From positions 1 through 64,000 of the forward strand of contig NZ_VULN01000013.1 in assembly GCF_009696675.1 (NCBI RefSeq): a stretch of 64,000 bases of DNA, in the 5' to 3' direction. Shown here in pieces: positions 46,571-55,800 of this stretch. A program made the position numbers and the translations under genes. Numbering within the stretch: position 1 is the stretch's first letter; every line of letters starts with the position of its first letter. The stretch is from Acidaminococcus fermentans. GTDB lineage: Bacteria; Bacillota; Negativicutes; Acidaminococcales; Acidaminococcaceae. Under the pieces are notes generated by a model. That model had not been told where the DNA came from, made no database searches, and was given only the letters and a program-made list of their open reading frames with translations.

Positions 46571-47443
46571 ATGGGAGACATTGCCAAGAAAAAGACCATG
46601 GACTGGTTCATGAGCCTGCTGTTCACCGCCGGCGCAGCCGGGTCCGCAGTCCTGCTCTTCGCCTTTATCCTGGATGTGGTGGGACAGGGCCTGGGAGCCC
46701 TCAGCACGGATATCCTGCTGAGCCTCCGGGACATGTTCTTCAACACCCTGTACCTGGTGTTCCTGGCCCTGGTGATCAGTGCCCTGTGGGGCATTCCCGC
46801 CGGGATCTACCTGGCGGAATACGCCCAGGACGGGAAACTGACCAACTGGGTGCGGATGGCGGTGGAGACCCTGTCTTCCCTGCCTTCCATCGTAGTCGGC
46901 TTGTTCGGCTACCTGGTGTTCATCGTCATGACCGGTTCCCAGTGGAACCTGATGGCCGGCGCCCTGTCCGTTTCCATCCTGACCCTGCCCCTTATGGTGT
47001 CGGTGACGGAAAACGCCCTGAAGGACCTGCCCCCTGAATACACCCTGGGCAGCCTGGGACTGGGGGCTTCCAAATGGCAGACCATCTGGAACGTGCTGCT
47101 GCCGGCCTGCCTGCCCCGGATCATGACCGGCCTGATCCTGGCAGCGGGCCGTGGCTTCGGGGAAGCCGCCGCTTTGATGTTCACCGCCGGGATGTCCACG
47201 GACATCGATTGGGGCAACTGGGACTTCAGCTCCACCACCTGCCCTTTGAACCCCTTCCGTCCCGGGGAAACCCTGGCCCTCCATGTGTGGGTCATGCGGA
47301 CAGAAGCCCTGAGCCCGGATGCGGGCAAGATCGCCGGGGTCACTTCCGCCATCCTGATGCTGGTGGTGGTGCTGTTCAACGTACTGGCCCGGTACATCAG
47401 CTGGAGACTGGAAAAGAAGATGGAGGGAACTGCCGATGAGTGA
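46571..47443 (+). CDS. pstA: Phosphate ABC transporter permease PstA
   Basis: 290 residues, six membrane segments, GAGGAG upstream. [19 protein letters not shown] and the EAA loop [20 protein letters not shown] fit PstA. The stop overlaps the pstB start by eight bases. Confidence 0.94.
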   Translation: MGDIAKKKTMDWFMSLLFTAGAAGSAVLLFAFILDVVGQGLGALSTDILLSLRDMFFNTLYLVFLALVISALWGIPAGIYLAEYAQDGKLTNWVRMAVETLSSLPSIVVGLFGYLVFIVMTGSQWNLMAGALSVSILTLPLMVSVTENALKDLPPEYTLGSLGLGASKWQTIWNVLLPACLPRIMTGLILAAGRGFGEAAALMFTAGMSTDIDWGNWDFSSTTCPLNPFRPGETLALHVWVMRTEALSPDAGKIAGVTSAILMLVVVLFNVLARYISWRLEKKMEGTADE

Positions 47444-48221
47444 GCAAGGAAACGGACCTGTTTCTCCGGAAACACTGGTCTTCGATATCCAGCACCTGAA
47501 CCTGTTCTACGGGAAGCACCAGGCCCTGAAGGATATCAATATGAAAGTGAAGCGCAATGAAATCACCGCCCTGATCGGGCCTTCCGGGTGCGGCAAAAGT
47601 ACCCTGCTGAAGACCCTGAACCGGATGAACGACTGGGTATCCGGCTGCCGGGTGGAAGGGAAGATCCTGTTCGAAGGAAAGGATATTTTCAAGGAAGTGG
47701 ATCCTCTGGCCCTCCGGTACCGGGTGGGCATGGTGTTCCAGCAGCCTTCTCCTTTCCCCAAGAGCATTTTTGACAACGTGGCCTACGGTCCCCGTGTCCA
47801 GGGCATCACCAACAAAGCCCAGCTGACGGAGATCGTGGAAAAGAGCCTGCGCCAGGCGGCCATCTGGGATGAACTGAAGGACCGTCTGGACAAAAGCGCC
47901 CTGGGCCTGTCCGGCGGGCAGCAGCAGCGGCTGTGCATCGCCCGTACCCTGGCTGCCCAGCCTTCGGTGATCCTTATGGACGAACCCACCTCCGCCCTGG
48001 ACCCTATTTCCACCCAGAAAATCGAAGACCTGGCCCTGGAACTGAAAAAGGATTACACCATCGTCATCGTTACCCACAACATGCAGCAGGCCAGCCGTAT
48101 TTCTGACAAGACCGCCTTCTTCTACCTGGGAGAACTGGTGGAAATGAACGATACGGAAACCCTGTTCACCAATCCTTCCGAACCTCGGACGGAATCTTAC
48201 ATCACCGGCCGGTTCGGCTGA
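47436..48221 (+). CDS. pstB: Phosphate ABC transporter ATPase PstB
   Basis: 261 residues. Walker [10 protein letters not shown] (48-56), LSGGQQQRL, Walker [13 protein letters not shown] and the switch histidine in VTHNMQQA are all intact. It powers phosphate import through PstCA. The start lies inside pstA. Confidence 0.96.
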   Translation: MSEQGNGPVSPETLVFDIQHLNLFYGKHQALKDINMKVKRNEITALIGPSGCGKSTLLKTLNRMNDWVSGCRVEGKILFEGKDIFKEVDPLALRYRVGMVFQQPSPFPKSIFDNVAYGPRVQGITNKAQLTEIVEKSLRQAAIWDELKDRLDKSALGLSGGQQQRLCIARTLAAQPSVILMDEPTSALDPISTQKIEDLALELKKDYTIVIVTHNMQQASRISDKTAFFYLGELVEMNDTETLFTNPSEPRTESYITGRFG

Positions 48222-48234
48222 GAGAGGAGCCATT

Positions 48235-48903
48235 ATGAGAGATGCCTATGTAAAGACCCTGGCGGAAATCCAGGACGATGTGCGGGTGCTGATCACCAGC
48301 CTGGAAAAGACCCTGGAAGAGACCAAGACGGCCCTGTTCAGCCAGGACCTGGACAAAGCCCGGATGGTCCGGGACGGGGACGACAAGTTCGACGAACAGA
48401 TCCGGGGGATCATGCGGAAAGACCTGACCGTCCAGGTGCTCCAGTCTCCGGTGGCTTCCGACTGGCGGAGCCTGATGGGGACCTTCCGGGTGCTCAGCGA
48501 ACTGGAACGGATTGCGGACCACTGCTCCGACATGGCCCTGTACATTGCCCGGATCCTGGAGCGGAATCCGGTGGTGAAGCCTCCTGAAGGGTTCAAAGAG
48601 ATGTACGAGGACATGCAGTCCCTGCTGGAAGAAAGCTTCCGGTGCTACCTGGAAGGGGACGACGAAAAGGCCCGGTACATCGGGGACAAGGACGACATCG
48701 TGGATGCGGATTTCGAACGGCTGCTGCCCAGACTCACCGACGAGATCAAGAAAGATCCTGATGACGTGGCCTCTTACGTGGACTACGTGCTGCTCCTGAA
48801 ATACATGGAACGGACCGCCGACCACGGCACCAACATCGGCAACTGGGTGCTGTACATGAAGAAGAACCTCCTGAAGGGGGACAATGGATTTACCATGGAC
48901 TGA
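48235..48903 (+). CDS. phoU: Phosphate transport regulator PhoU
   Basis: 222 residues, all helical, two repeats with the metal-binding acidic motif (ELERIADHCSDMA and MERTADHGTNIG). PhoU links Pst activity to the phosphate two-component system. No phoB/phoR pair is in the window. GAGAGGAG precedes the ATG, 13 bases after pstB. Confidence 0.94.
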   Translation: MRDAYVKTLAEIQDDVRVLITSLEKTLEETKTALFSQDLDKARMVRDGDDKFDEQIRGIMRKDLTVQVLQSPVASDWRSLMGTFRVLSELERIADHCSDMALYIARILERNPVVKPPEGFKEMYEDMQSLLEESFRCYLEGDDEKARYIGDKDDIVDADFERLLPRLTDEIKKDPDDVASYVDYVLLLKYMERTADHGTNIGNWVLYMKKNLLKGDNGFTMD

Positions 48904-48906
48904 GGA

Positions 48907-48954
48907 AAAAGGGAGTGTGGAACGTGGAAAAACGCACGTTTCACACTCCCTTTT
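48907..48954 (+). terminator. Terminator of the pst operon
   Basis: A 20-bp stem with one G-U pair: left 48907-48926 (AAAAGGGAGTGTGGAACGTG), right 48935-48954, loop of eight bases, ending in TTTT. Confidence 0.9.
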
Positions 48955-48955
48955 C

Positions 48956-48983
48956 GTCAACAGTCAGCGGTCAGCGGCCGGTG
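48956..48983 (+). repeat. GTCNNNG heptamer array
   Basis: GTCAACA, GTCAGCG, GTCAGCG, GCCGGTG in register, one base after the pst terminator. The rest of the 311-base gap holds a frame ending at 49154 that encodes a hydrophobic C-terminus (PLWQGFLAPLLLVGDG); it may be a gene remnant, but I do not call it. Confidence 0.6.
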
Positions 48984-49161
48984 GTAGGCCTCTACCTGCC
49001 TTCCTTTCGGCTGGAGGAGAGGGGGAAGCCTGGGGGGGAAAGGCCCCTGTGGCAGGGCTTCCTGGCCCCGCTGCTCCTTGTGGGAGACGGCACCCTGGGC
49101 GGGGTGATCCCCCTGTGGCTGCTGCGGAAAAAGGATATTGCCCCGTATCTCTGAGGGGCTA

Positions 49162-49170
49162 TGGTATAAT
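49162..49170 (+). promoter_or_regulatory. Extended -10 promoter of the first LysR gene
   Basis: TGGTATAAT, a TG-N-TATAAT extended -10, lies 45 bases before the ATG. The same nine bases precede niaR at 51772. Confidence 0.6.
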
Positions 49171-49215
49171 GAGAACCATACGGACGGAAGAAACCGAAAG
49201 AAAGCAGGAAAAACC

Positions 49216-50187
49216 ATGACTTTACAACAATTGCGCTATATTGTGGCCATTGCTGAGGCAGGGACCTTCAGCGGGGCGGCCAAAGCCCTGTTCATCACTC
49301 AGCCCAGCCTGACCAAGATGGTCCGGGAACTGGAACGGGAAATGGGTATCCAGATCTTCGAACGGACCAACAAGGGGGTCCATCTGTCCAGGGACGGGGA
49401 AATCTTCCTGGGCTATGCCCGGCAGGTGCTGGAACAGGCGGATCTTCTGGAATCCCGGTACAAGAAGCAGGCGGGAGGCAAGCAGGAATTTACCGTGTCC
49501 ACCCAGCATTATTCCTTTGCGGTGAACGCCTTTGTGGACCTGATCAAGGAATACGGCCGGGACGCCTACGACTTCAGCCTCCAGGAGACCCAGACCTACA
49601 CCATCATCGACGATGTGGCCCATATGCGCAGTGAAATCGGGATCCTGTACTACAACGATTTCAACCGAGCCGTGCTCCAGAAGATCTTCAAGGCCAACGA
49701 CCTGGTGTTCCGGGAACTGTTCGTGGCCCGGCCCCATGTGTTCCTGAACGCCTCCCATCCCCTGGCAGGACGGGAAAGCGTCTCCATGGAAGAACTGGCC
49801 CCCTATCCCTATTTGTCCTATATCCAGGGGGACCACAACGCCTTCTATTTCTCCGAAGAGATCTTCAGCACCGTGGTCCGCAGCAAGAACATCCGGGTCA
49901 CCGACCGGGCCACCCTGTTCAACCTGCTGATCGGCCTTAACGGATACACCGTTTGCAGCGGGGTCATCGACCAGAAGCTGAACGGGGCCAGCATTATCGC
50001 CGTGCCCCTCCAGAAAGAAGGGGACATGCACATCGGCCTTCTGAACCACAAACAGACCCATCTCAGCCGCCTGGGGAAAGCCTATGTGGAGGCCCTGGAA
50101 CGGTATATTGCCGGGGTCCAGGGGCAGGAGCAGTTCCCAGTCACTAGTCAGCAGCTTAGGGAGGAAACCCGCCGGGCGGGTTCCTGA
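49216..50187 (+). CDS. LysR-family transcriptional regulator
   Basis: 323 residues from the ATG at 49216, which gives the family start MTLQQLRYIVAIAEAGTFS. The winged helix-turn-helix (ALFITQPSLTKMVRELE) is at about 25-42; a long co-inducer domain follows. The target is unknown: the neighbours are pst and another LysR gene, neither divergently arranged. The last 16 codons contain the heptamer array at 50139-50159, so the C-terminal end has probably been replaced or extended by repeat sequence. Confidence 0.88.
   Translation: MTLQQLRYIVAIAEAGTFSGAAKALFITQPSLTKMVRELEREMGIQIFERTNKGVHLSRDGEIFLGYARQVLEQADLLESRYKKQAGGKQEFTVSTQHYSFAVNAFVDLIKEYGRDAYDFSLQETQTYTIIDDVAHMRSEIGILYYNDFNRAVLQKIFKANDLVFRELFVARPHVFLNASHPLAGRESVSMEELAPYPYLSYIQGDHNAFYFSEEIFSTVVRSKNIRVTDRATLFNLLIGLNGYTVCSGVIDQKLNGASIIAVPLQKEGDMHIGLLNHKQTHLSRLGKAYVEALERYIAGVQGQEQFPVTSQQLREETRRAGS
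50139..50159 (+). repeat. Heptamer array inside the end of the LysR gene
   Basis: AGTCACT, AGTCAGC, AGCTTAG in register, followed by AAACCCGCC/GGGCGGGTT, which resembles the cupin terminator at 8634 but lacks a T-run. It encodes the last residues of the LysR protein. Confidence 0.5.
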
Positions 50188-50200
50188 AAACGTATGAAAT

Positions 50201-50374
50201 CCGGAGGCCGGGAAGGGCGGGCCCGGGGCTCTCCCTACGCCGTCGGGGTCGGATGTTTGAGTACGACACTCGGAGGAACGGAATTTTCGGCAACTTCGTT
50301 TCTTGGATTTTGTGAGGAACTCTGAATCCAGCGCGGTAGGGGCTTGCCCCAGGCGAGCCCATCCCGGCCTCCGG
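50201..50374. repeat. MITE-like element of 174 bp
   Basis: Exact 13-base terminal inverted repeats CCGGAGGCCGGGA (50201-50213) and TCCCGGCCTCCGG (50362-50374), with internal CTCCCTACGC (50231-50240) and GCGGTAGGGG (50333-50342) also facing each other. No coding frame. It lies in the 396-base gap between the two LysR genes. Confidence 0.65.
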
Positions 50375-50477
50375 GTTTTGTCCCTGTCCCCCGGAATGCG
50401 CCTTTCTGGGACAGTAAAGACATTATTCGGAAATAACTATACATATAACTGGATATATGTAACAAAACGTACGGATT

Positions 50478-50506
50478 TTGCCATATTATTACTTTTATTG
50501 TATAAT
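50478..50506 (+). promoter_or_regulatory. Promoter of the second LysR gene
   Basis: TTGCCA (50478-50483), 17 bases, TATAAT (50501-50506), in an A+T-rich stretch 78 bases before the ATG. Confidence 0.7.
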
Positions 50507-50583
50507 AGCTTTTGTGGAATCATAAAAGAAGCAAATACTTTTTATGAGAAAAATAAAAGAACACAACAGGCAGGGGAGATACA

Positions 50584-51516
50584 ATGGAACTGAAAGAACA
50601 GCGGTATGTGTGCACGCTGGCGGAATGTGGGAATCTTACAAGGGCAGCGGACCGGTTGTACATATCCCAGCCGGCCCTGAGCATTTATATCAGCAATCTG
50701 GAAAAACATCTGGGGATGCCCCTGTTCGACCGGCAGGGAAAGAAATTCGAACTGACCAAGGCGGGGGAACGGTACGTCCATTACGCCCGGAAGATGCTGG
50801 AGGAATCCAACCAGTTTGACGAAGAACTGAGCATGCTCCTTAGTGATGAGTCCGGCCGGCTGCGGCTGGGGATTTCTCTCCTCCGGGGGGCCTGGCTGCT
50901 GCCCCGGGTATTCAAGACTTTCTGCAGCAAATGGCCCCATGTGGAACTGACCCTTCGGCAGGGGAACATTATGTTCCTGGACGACCTGCTGAAGAACCAC
51001 GAACTGGACATGATCATCGTCAATGGAGAGAATCTGGACAAATCCATGGACCGCCGGGAACTGTTCCAGGAAGAATTCCTGGTGGCGGTGCCCCAGGGCC
51101 ATCCCCTTAACAGCCAGGCTATATTCCGGGAAGGTCAGCCTTACGGGATCCTGTCTCCGGAAGCCCTGGACGGCCAGGTGCTCCTGTCCACCACCCAGGA
51201 GCAGTCCTCCCGGGAACTCCAGGAGAAAATCTTCCGGAAATACAAGATCCGGCCCCAGCACATCTATACCATCCGGAGCATTGAACTGATCCTCCAGATG
51301 GTGGCGGAAGGGTTCGGCATCACCCTGGTCCGGGAAGCCTTCACTCGTATCTTCCGGTATTCCAAAGCTGTGAACCTGTACCAGCTGGACATCCCGGAAC
51401 ACAAACGGACTGTAGTGGCCGCCTTCCATCATCGGGAAAAGCTCCCCCGGTACATGGAGGACATGATGGACCTGCTCCGGAAACGGGGCCTGGAAATCAT
51501 GGCCGGAAGACTGTAA
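50584..51516 (+). CDS. LysR-family transcriptional regulator
   Basis: 310 residues, GGGGAG upstream. Helix-turn-helix LTRAADRLYISQPALSIYIS at about 19-38, then the dimer helix and ligand-binding domain. It is distant from the first LysR protein. No divergent target gene is adjacent, so its regulon cannot be inferred. It stands alone with its own promoter. Confidence 0.88.
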   Translation: MELKEQRYVCTLAECGNLTRAADRLYISQPALSIYISNLEKHLGMPLFDRQGKKFELTKAGERYVHYARKMLEESNQFDEELSMLLSDESGRLRLGISLLRGAWLLPRVFKTFCSKWPHVELTLRQGNIMFLDDLLKNHELDMIIVNGENLDKSMDRRELFQEEFLVAVPQGHPLNSQAIFREGQPYGILSPEALDGQVLLSTTQEQSSRELQEKIFRKYKIRPQHIYTIRSIELILQMVAEGFGITLVREAFTRIFRYSKAVNLYQLDIPEHKRTVVAAFHHREKLPRYMEDMMDLLRKRGLEIMAGRL

Positions 51517-51568
51517 CGGAAGAGGGAGTTTTAGTTTTTAAATATTACTCTTAATAAAAATATATTTC

Positions 51569-51632
51569 GAAAAAATCCATTTTCCTGGTATGCTTTAGTA
51601 AGATAAAGGATACAGAAAATGGATTTTTTTTC
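51569..51632 (+). terminator. Long interrupted hairpin after the second LysR gene
   Basis: GAAAAAATCCATTTTCCTG pairs with CAGAAAATGGATTTTTTTTC across a 24-base apical region. The T-run on the 3' side makes it a fair terminator. The rest of the 360-base gap is A+T-rich with no gene. Confidence 0.7.
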
Positions 51633-51771
51633 GTCCGATTTTGCATGTCTAGATAAATGTGTGACCAGGAGGCGGTATAATGGGCAGATGGCGGCAGAAC
51701 ACTGGACAGAGATATTTACATAATTATAAATAAAAAGAATAAAATATTCGTGAAACGTATCAAAAATTGTG

Positions 51772-51780
51772 GTATAATAC
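51772..51780 (+). promoter_or_regulatory. Extended -10 promoter of niaR
   Basis: TGGTATAAT, with a weak GTGAAA-type -35 about 17 bases upstream of the TATAAT. It leaves a leader of about 90 bases. Confidence 0.55.
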
Positions 51781-51879
51781 AAAAATGTTCTTCCGTAAGA
51801 AATAACTGTTTTTATAGATAAACTTCATTGAGAACTTTGATATTCTGAACAAGAGAGATTCTTTACAGAGAAAGCGGGT

Positions 51880-52407
51880 ATGATTATGGACAATCAGATG
51901 AGAAGAGAAAAACTGTACGAAATGCTGGAGAACGCCGAAGCACCCCTTACTGGGGTGGCACTGTCCAAGGCTTTGAACGTGACACGGCAGATCATTGTAG
52001 GGGATGTGGCCCTGCTCCGGAGCAGCGGGAAGAAGATCATCTCTACAGCCCGAGGGTATCAGCTGGCCGGAGAAGTGCCGGAAAAGGGATTTCACCAGGA
52101 ATTCCGCTGCCAGAGCCGGAAAATGGATGCAGCAGAACTGGAAGCGGAATTGAACGTAGTGGTGGACAATGGAGGTATCGTCCGGGGACTGACCCTTGCC
52201 CACGAAGTGTACGGGGTAATCCAGGTTCCCATGGATCTGTACAGCCGCCGGGACGTGCGCCAATACATGGATCGGCTGAAAGAAGAAAAAGGGCCCCTGA
52301 TTGTAACCATTACCCAGGGCCGTCACGTACTCCAGGTGGAAGCCCGGAATGACGAGGACCTGGAAGCCTTGGGAGAAGGGCTGAAGCAACTGGGGATATT
52401 GGCATAA
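51880..52407 (+). CDS. niaR: Niacin-responsive repressor NiaR (HTH and 3H domains)
   Basis: 175 residues; an in-frame ATG at 51886 is an alternative start. N-terminal winged helix (GVALSKALNVTRQIIVGDVA, about 25-44), then the 3H domain named for conserved histidines: His72, His108 and His149 are present. In Firmicutes NiaR binds nicotinic acid and represses niacin uptake or NAD synthesis genes. None of those genes is adjacent. A palindrome resembling its site lies downstream, in front of the giant adhesin. Confidence 0.85.
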   Translation: MIMDNQMRREKLYEMLENAEAPLTGVALSKALNVTRQIIVGDVALLRSSGKKIISTARGYQLAGEVPEKGFHQEFRCQSRKMDAAELEAELNVVVDNGGIVRGLTLAHEVYGVIQVPMDLYSRRDVRQYMDRLKEEKGPLIVTITQGRHVLQVEARNDEDLEALGEGLKQLGILA

Positions 52408-52408
52408 G

Positions 52409-52436
52409 AGGGTGTGGAAACGCATTTTCACACCCG
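52409..52436 (+). terminator. Hairpin after niaR
   Basis: GGGTGTG (52410-52416) with CACACCC (52429-52435), extended by GAAA/TTTT; no T-run follows. It shares the GGGTGTG core with 31125. Confidence 0.6.
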
Positions 52437-52542
52437 GTCTGTGGGGAAAACAGGCCTCTTGGATCTTTTAAATTATCAAAGTATTCCATTAATTTATTTT
52501 ATGCCCGATGAAAAGGAAATGGGGAAAAGAAAAACACATACC

Positions 52543-52564
52543 AACACGTGTATAGACATGTGTT
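52543..52564. promoter_or_regulatory. 22-bp palindrome, candidate NiaR operator
   Basis: Half-sites ACACGTGT and ACATGTGT face each other across ATAG, with flanking AA/TT. From memory, NiaR sites use ACA(T/G)GTGT-like half-sites. It lies 135 bases after niaR and 280 bases before the adhesin start, in an A+T-rich 437-base spacer that also holds a poor promoter candidate (TTTACA near 52607). Confidence 0.45.
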
Positions 52565-52844
52565 CCATAAAATAACACAAGAATATACATAAATTATAAA
52601 TAATCTTTACAAGTTGTAAAAACTCTCCTGAGAATGGTAGCATAAGAACCGGAGAAACGGCATGGATTTTGCTGAAAGGGGAGAAAACAGCTCGCAGAGA
52701 TTATTTTTTACGAATGAACCAATAATGATTCCTGAAAGAAAATTCAATGTGAAACAGAAATTTCACAAAAACAATTTTTTTTTCAAAAACGGAAATTTGT
52801 CTGTAGGGCAAACAGGGGCAAAAAGCCCGGAGAGGAAAGAAACC

Positions 52845-55800
52845 ATGAACAGAATTTACAAGGTCATCTGGAGCAAAGTACGGAACGCCTATGTGGTGGT
52901 GTCCGAATTGGCCAAGAGCCATGGGAAGGACAAAAGTGAACGAATCAGCGGCGGAGCAGGGAAGAGCCTGAAGACCAGTCTCTTGGCTGTCTGTGCAGCC
53001 GGTGGCCTGCTGCTGAGCGGCGTGCATCCGGTATGGGCCGCCAGTTCGGTGGATGCCGGGACTACGTCTAATGGGGATATCAATACCTTGGCAGTGGGGA
53101 ACGGATCCTCTGCCAATGGAAAGGGCGCCCTGGCCGTTGGCGGCAGCCAGGCTTCTGGAGACACAGCAGTGGCCCTGGCCTGGGGCAGCCAGGCTCTGTC
53201 CGACTATGCCATCGCCATCGGTCATTCTGCCCATGTGGGAAGCAGTTATACATATGTCCAGGATGGCAGTACCTTCGGTATCCGGGGGACGGCCCAGAAT
53301 GCCATTGCCATTGGCAATACTGCCGTTGCCAATGGGAAGGACGATGTAGTCATCGGGGCCAACAATACAGCTGAGACGCCCACGGCTTCCTATGTGGAAA
53401 CCAATAAAACCGGAGCTTATGCTCAGGGCGGCCGGGTCATTGTGGGCCATGACAACAGTATCAATGGGCGTTCCGGCAATTCCACCGCCATCGGATCCGC
53501 CAATACCATCAATGCGGTCCACGGGATTGCCATCGGCCAAAATGTGCAATCCGGGCAGACAGCAGGTACAACTGGGAAAAAAGTGGATGGAACCTCCACC
53601 GTCTTGGAATATGAAAACAGTATGGTCATTGGGGTAAACAGCAAAGCCTTGTCCAGCAACTCTATTGCTTTGGGGAATGGGGCCGTTGCCGGAAATGAGC
53701 GGACCACCGATATTGATACGGATTGGAATGGCAAGGGCGCTGTTGCTATTGGGGAAACAGCGCAGGCAACGGGCTATTATTCCTTGGGCTTGGGTGCAGA
53801 GAGCCGGTCTACGGGGGATAGGACGGTGGCTTTGGGTCATGGGACCCAGGCTTCGGCACAGTTGGCTACAGCTCTTGGTTCAGAAGCTACTGCCAGCGGT
53901 GCACGCAGTACCGTTGTAGGTGAAGAAGCCAGCGCTTCGGCTACCAGGGCCATTGCAGTAGGCGCCAAAGCAAAAGCAGCTGGGCGTTTTGCAGTAGCGA
54001 TAGGCGAAGAAGCAGATGGCAGCGGTGAGAACGGAACGGCTGTGGGGCCGGAAGCCAAAGCACAGGGGAAAAACAGTGTGGCTGCCGGTTATCAGGCGGC
54101 GGCTCTTTCCGAAGGTGAAATTGCCATTGGCACAGGCGCCGGCAATGGAGATAACCGGAGCAATGTAAACAATGCCGTTTCCATCGGTACCAGTGCCCAT
54201 TCCCGGGAAGCCGGCGGTGTGGCTTTGGGGAATGCAGCCCTGGCCAATCTGGGGAAATCCGTGGCTATTGGTGACAGTGCCAAGGCCAACAATGCGGACA
54301 GCATCGCCATCGGCAGCGGAGCTACAGCCAATGGCAGTGTCGGCAGCATAGCCCTTGGCAGTAACTCCTCTGTAGGCCGTGCTGCTGGTGCGGCGGGTGG
54401 TCCCCGCTGGAGTACTTCGGCAGCTATAGGCGGCCGCTGGTATACTTGGGCATCGGCCAAAAACTCTACGGAAAGCACAGGGGGCACCTGGACCAGTACC
54501 ATCGACCCTAAGTCTACCGTATGGCAAAGCAATCTGGGCGCTGTTTCCATTGGTACCGACGGCCTGAGCGGCACCACCTACACCCGCCAGCTGACGGGCC
54601 TGGCCGCTGGTACCCAGGATACGGATGCGGTGAACGTGGCCCAGTGGAAAAACACCATGCTGGCCACCATCGGGGATGCCAAGGAAGACAGCAGCAATAC
54701 CCGTTACGGCTCAGATGGTGTGGCCCGGAACGTAACCCGTCTGGTCGATGAATATCTGACTTTGACCGGTGCTGCTGACAACGGCACGACTCTGACCAAA
54801 GGCCAGCTGACCACCGATGCCAATATCGGTACCATTGTAGGCGACAATAAGATCACCTTCCGACTGGCCAAAGATCTGAAGAGCCTGGATTCCGTCACTG
54901 CTGGGAACACAAAGATGGAATCGGCTGGTATTACCATTACCAATAGCGATAGCAAGAAGAGCATTACATTGGACGGAACCAATGGCCGGGCTATTATCGG
55001 TGGCGTGACTGTTGGACATGTAAATGATGGGGATTTAGAGACTTCAACTCATACTGTAGTACCGGCGGGGAACTATGCGTACAATTTGACCAACACCACT
55101 TGGAATCCGTCTACTTATGTATCAGGTCGGGCTGCTACGGAAGATCAGCTGTACAGTTTGGGCACCCAAGTGGCCGGTGACATCAATACTATAAATCAAG
55201 TGCTTGGTGACGGCAGTTTTGGGCTTTCCGCAGATGATGATGCAAGTACATCTACAAATCTGGGCAGTACGATTAAGGTAAAGGGCGACGGCCAGAATAT
55301 TGCGACCAAAGTAGATGGTACAGATCTCCAAATCGAACTGAACAAAGATCTGAACCTGGGAGCCAACGGTTCCGTGACCATGGGGAATACCCTGCTCAAC
55401 GGGTCCGGACTGACACTCAGCGGTGCCGATGAAAACAGCAAGATCCAGATTTCCCAGGGGAATGTTTCCATGGGTGGGCAGCAGATCCACAACGTGGCCA
55501 ATGGGACGGAAAATACAGATGCAGTAAATCTGTCCCAGCTGAACGAAGTGAAAAATATGGCTGGCAAGCAGACTGCCATTACCGTGGAAGGGGGAACGAA
55601 AGCTGGGACGGATACCTATACCGGAACCAATCTCCAGCTGAAATCCTCTACGGATTCCAATGGTCTGACCACCTACGACCTGAAACTCAATGATAACCTG
55701 AACATCGGCGGTGCCGGGAAAGACGGCGCTCCGGGCCAGGATGGCCATATGGGCATCAACGGGGCCGACGGGAACTCCGGCGTGGCCATCGACGGCAAAG

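Noticed and set aside
48915-49154. A 79-codon frame after phoU with a hydrophobic end
   Set aside because: Its start lies inside the phoU terminator and it crosses a heptamer array. It may be a remnant but is not supported as a gene.
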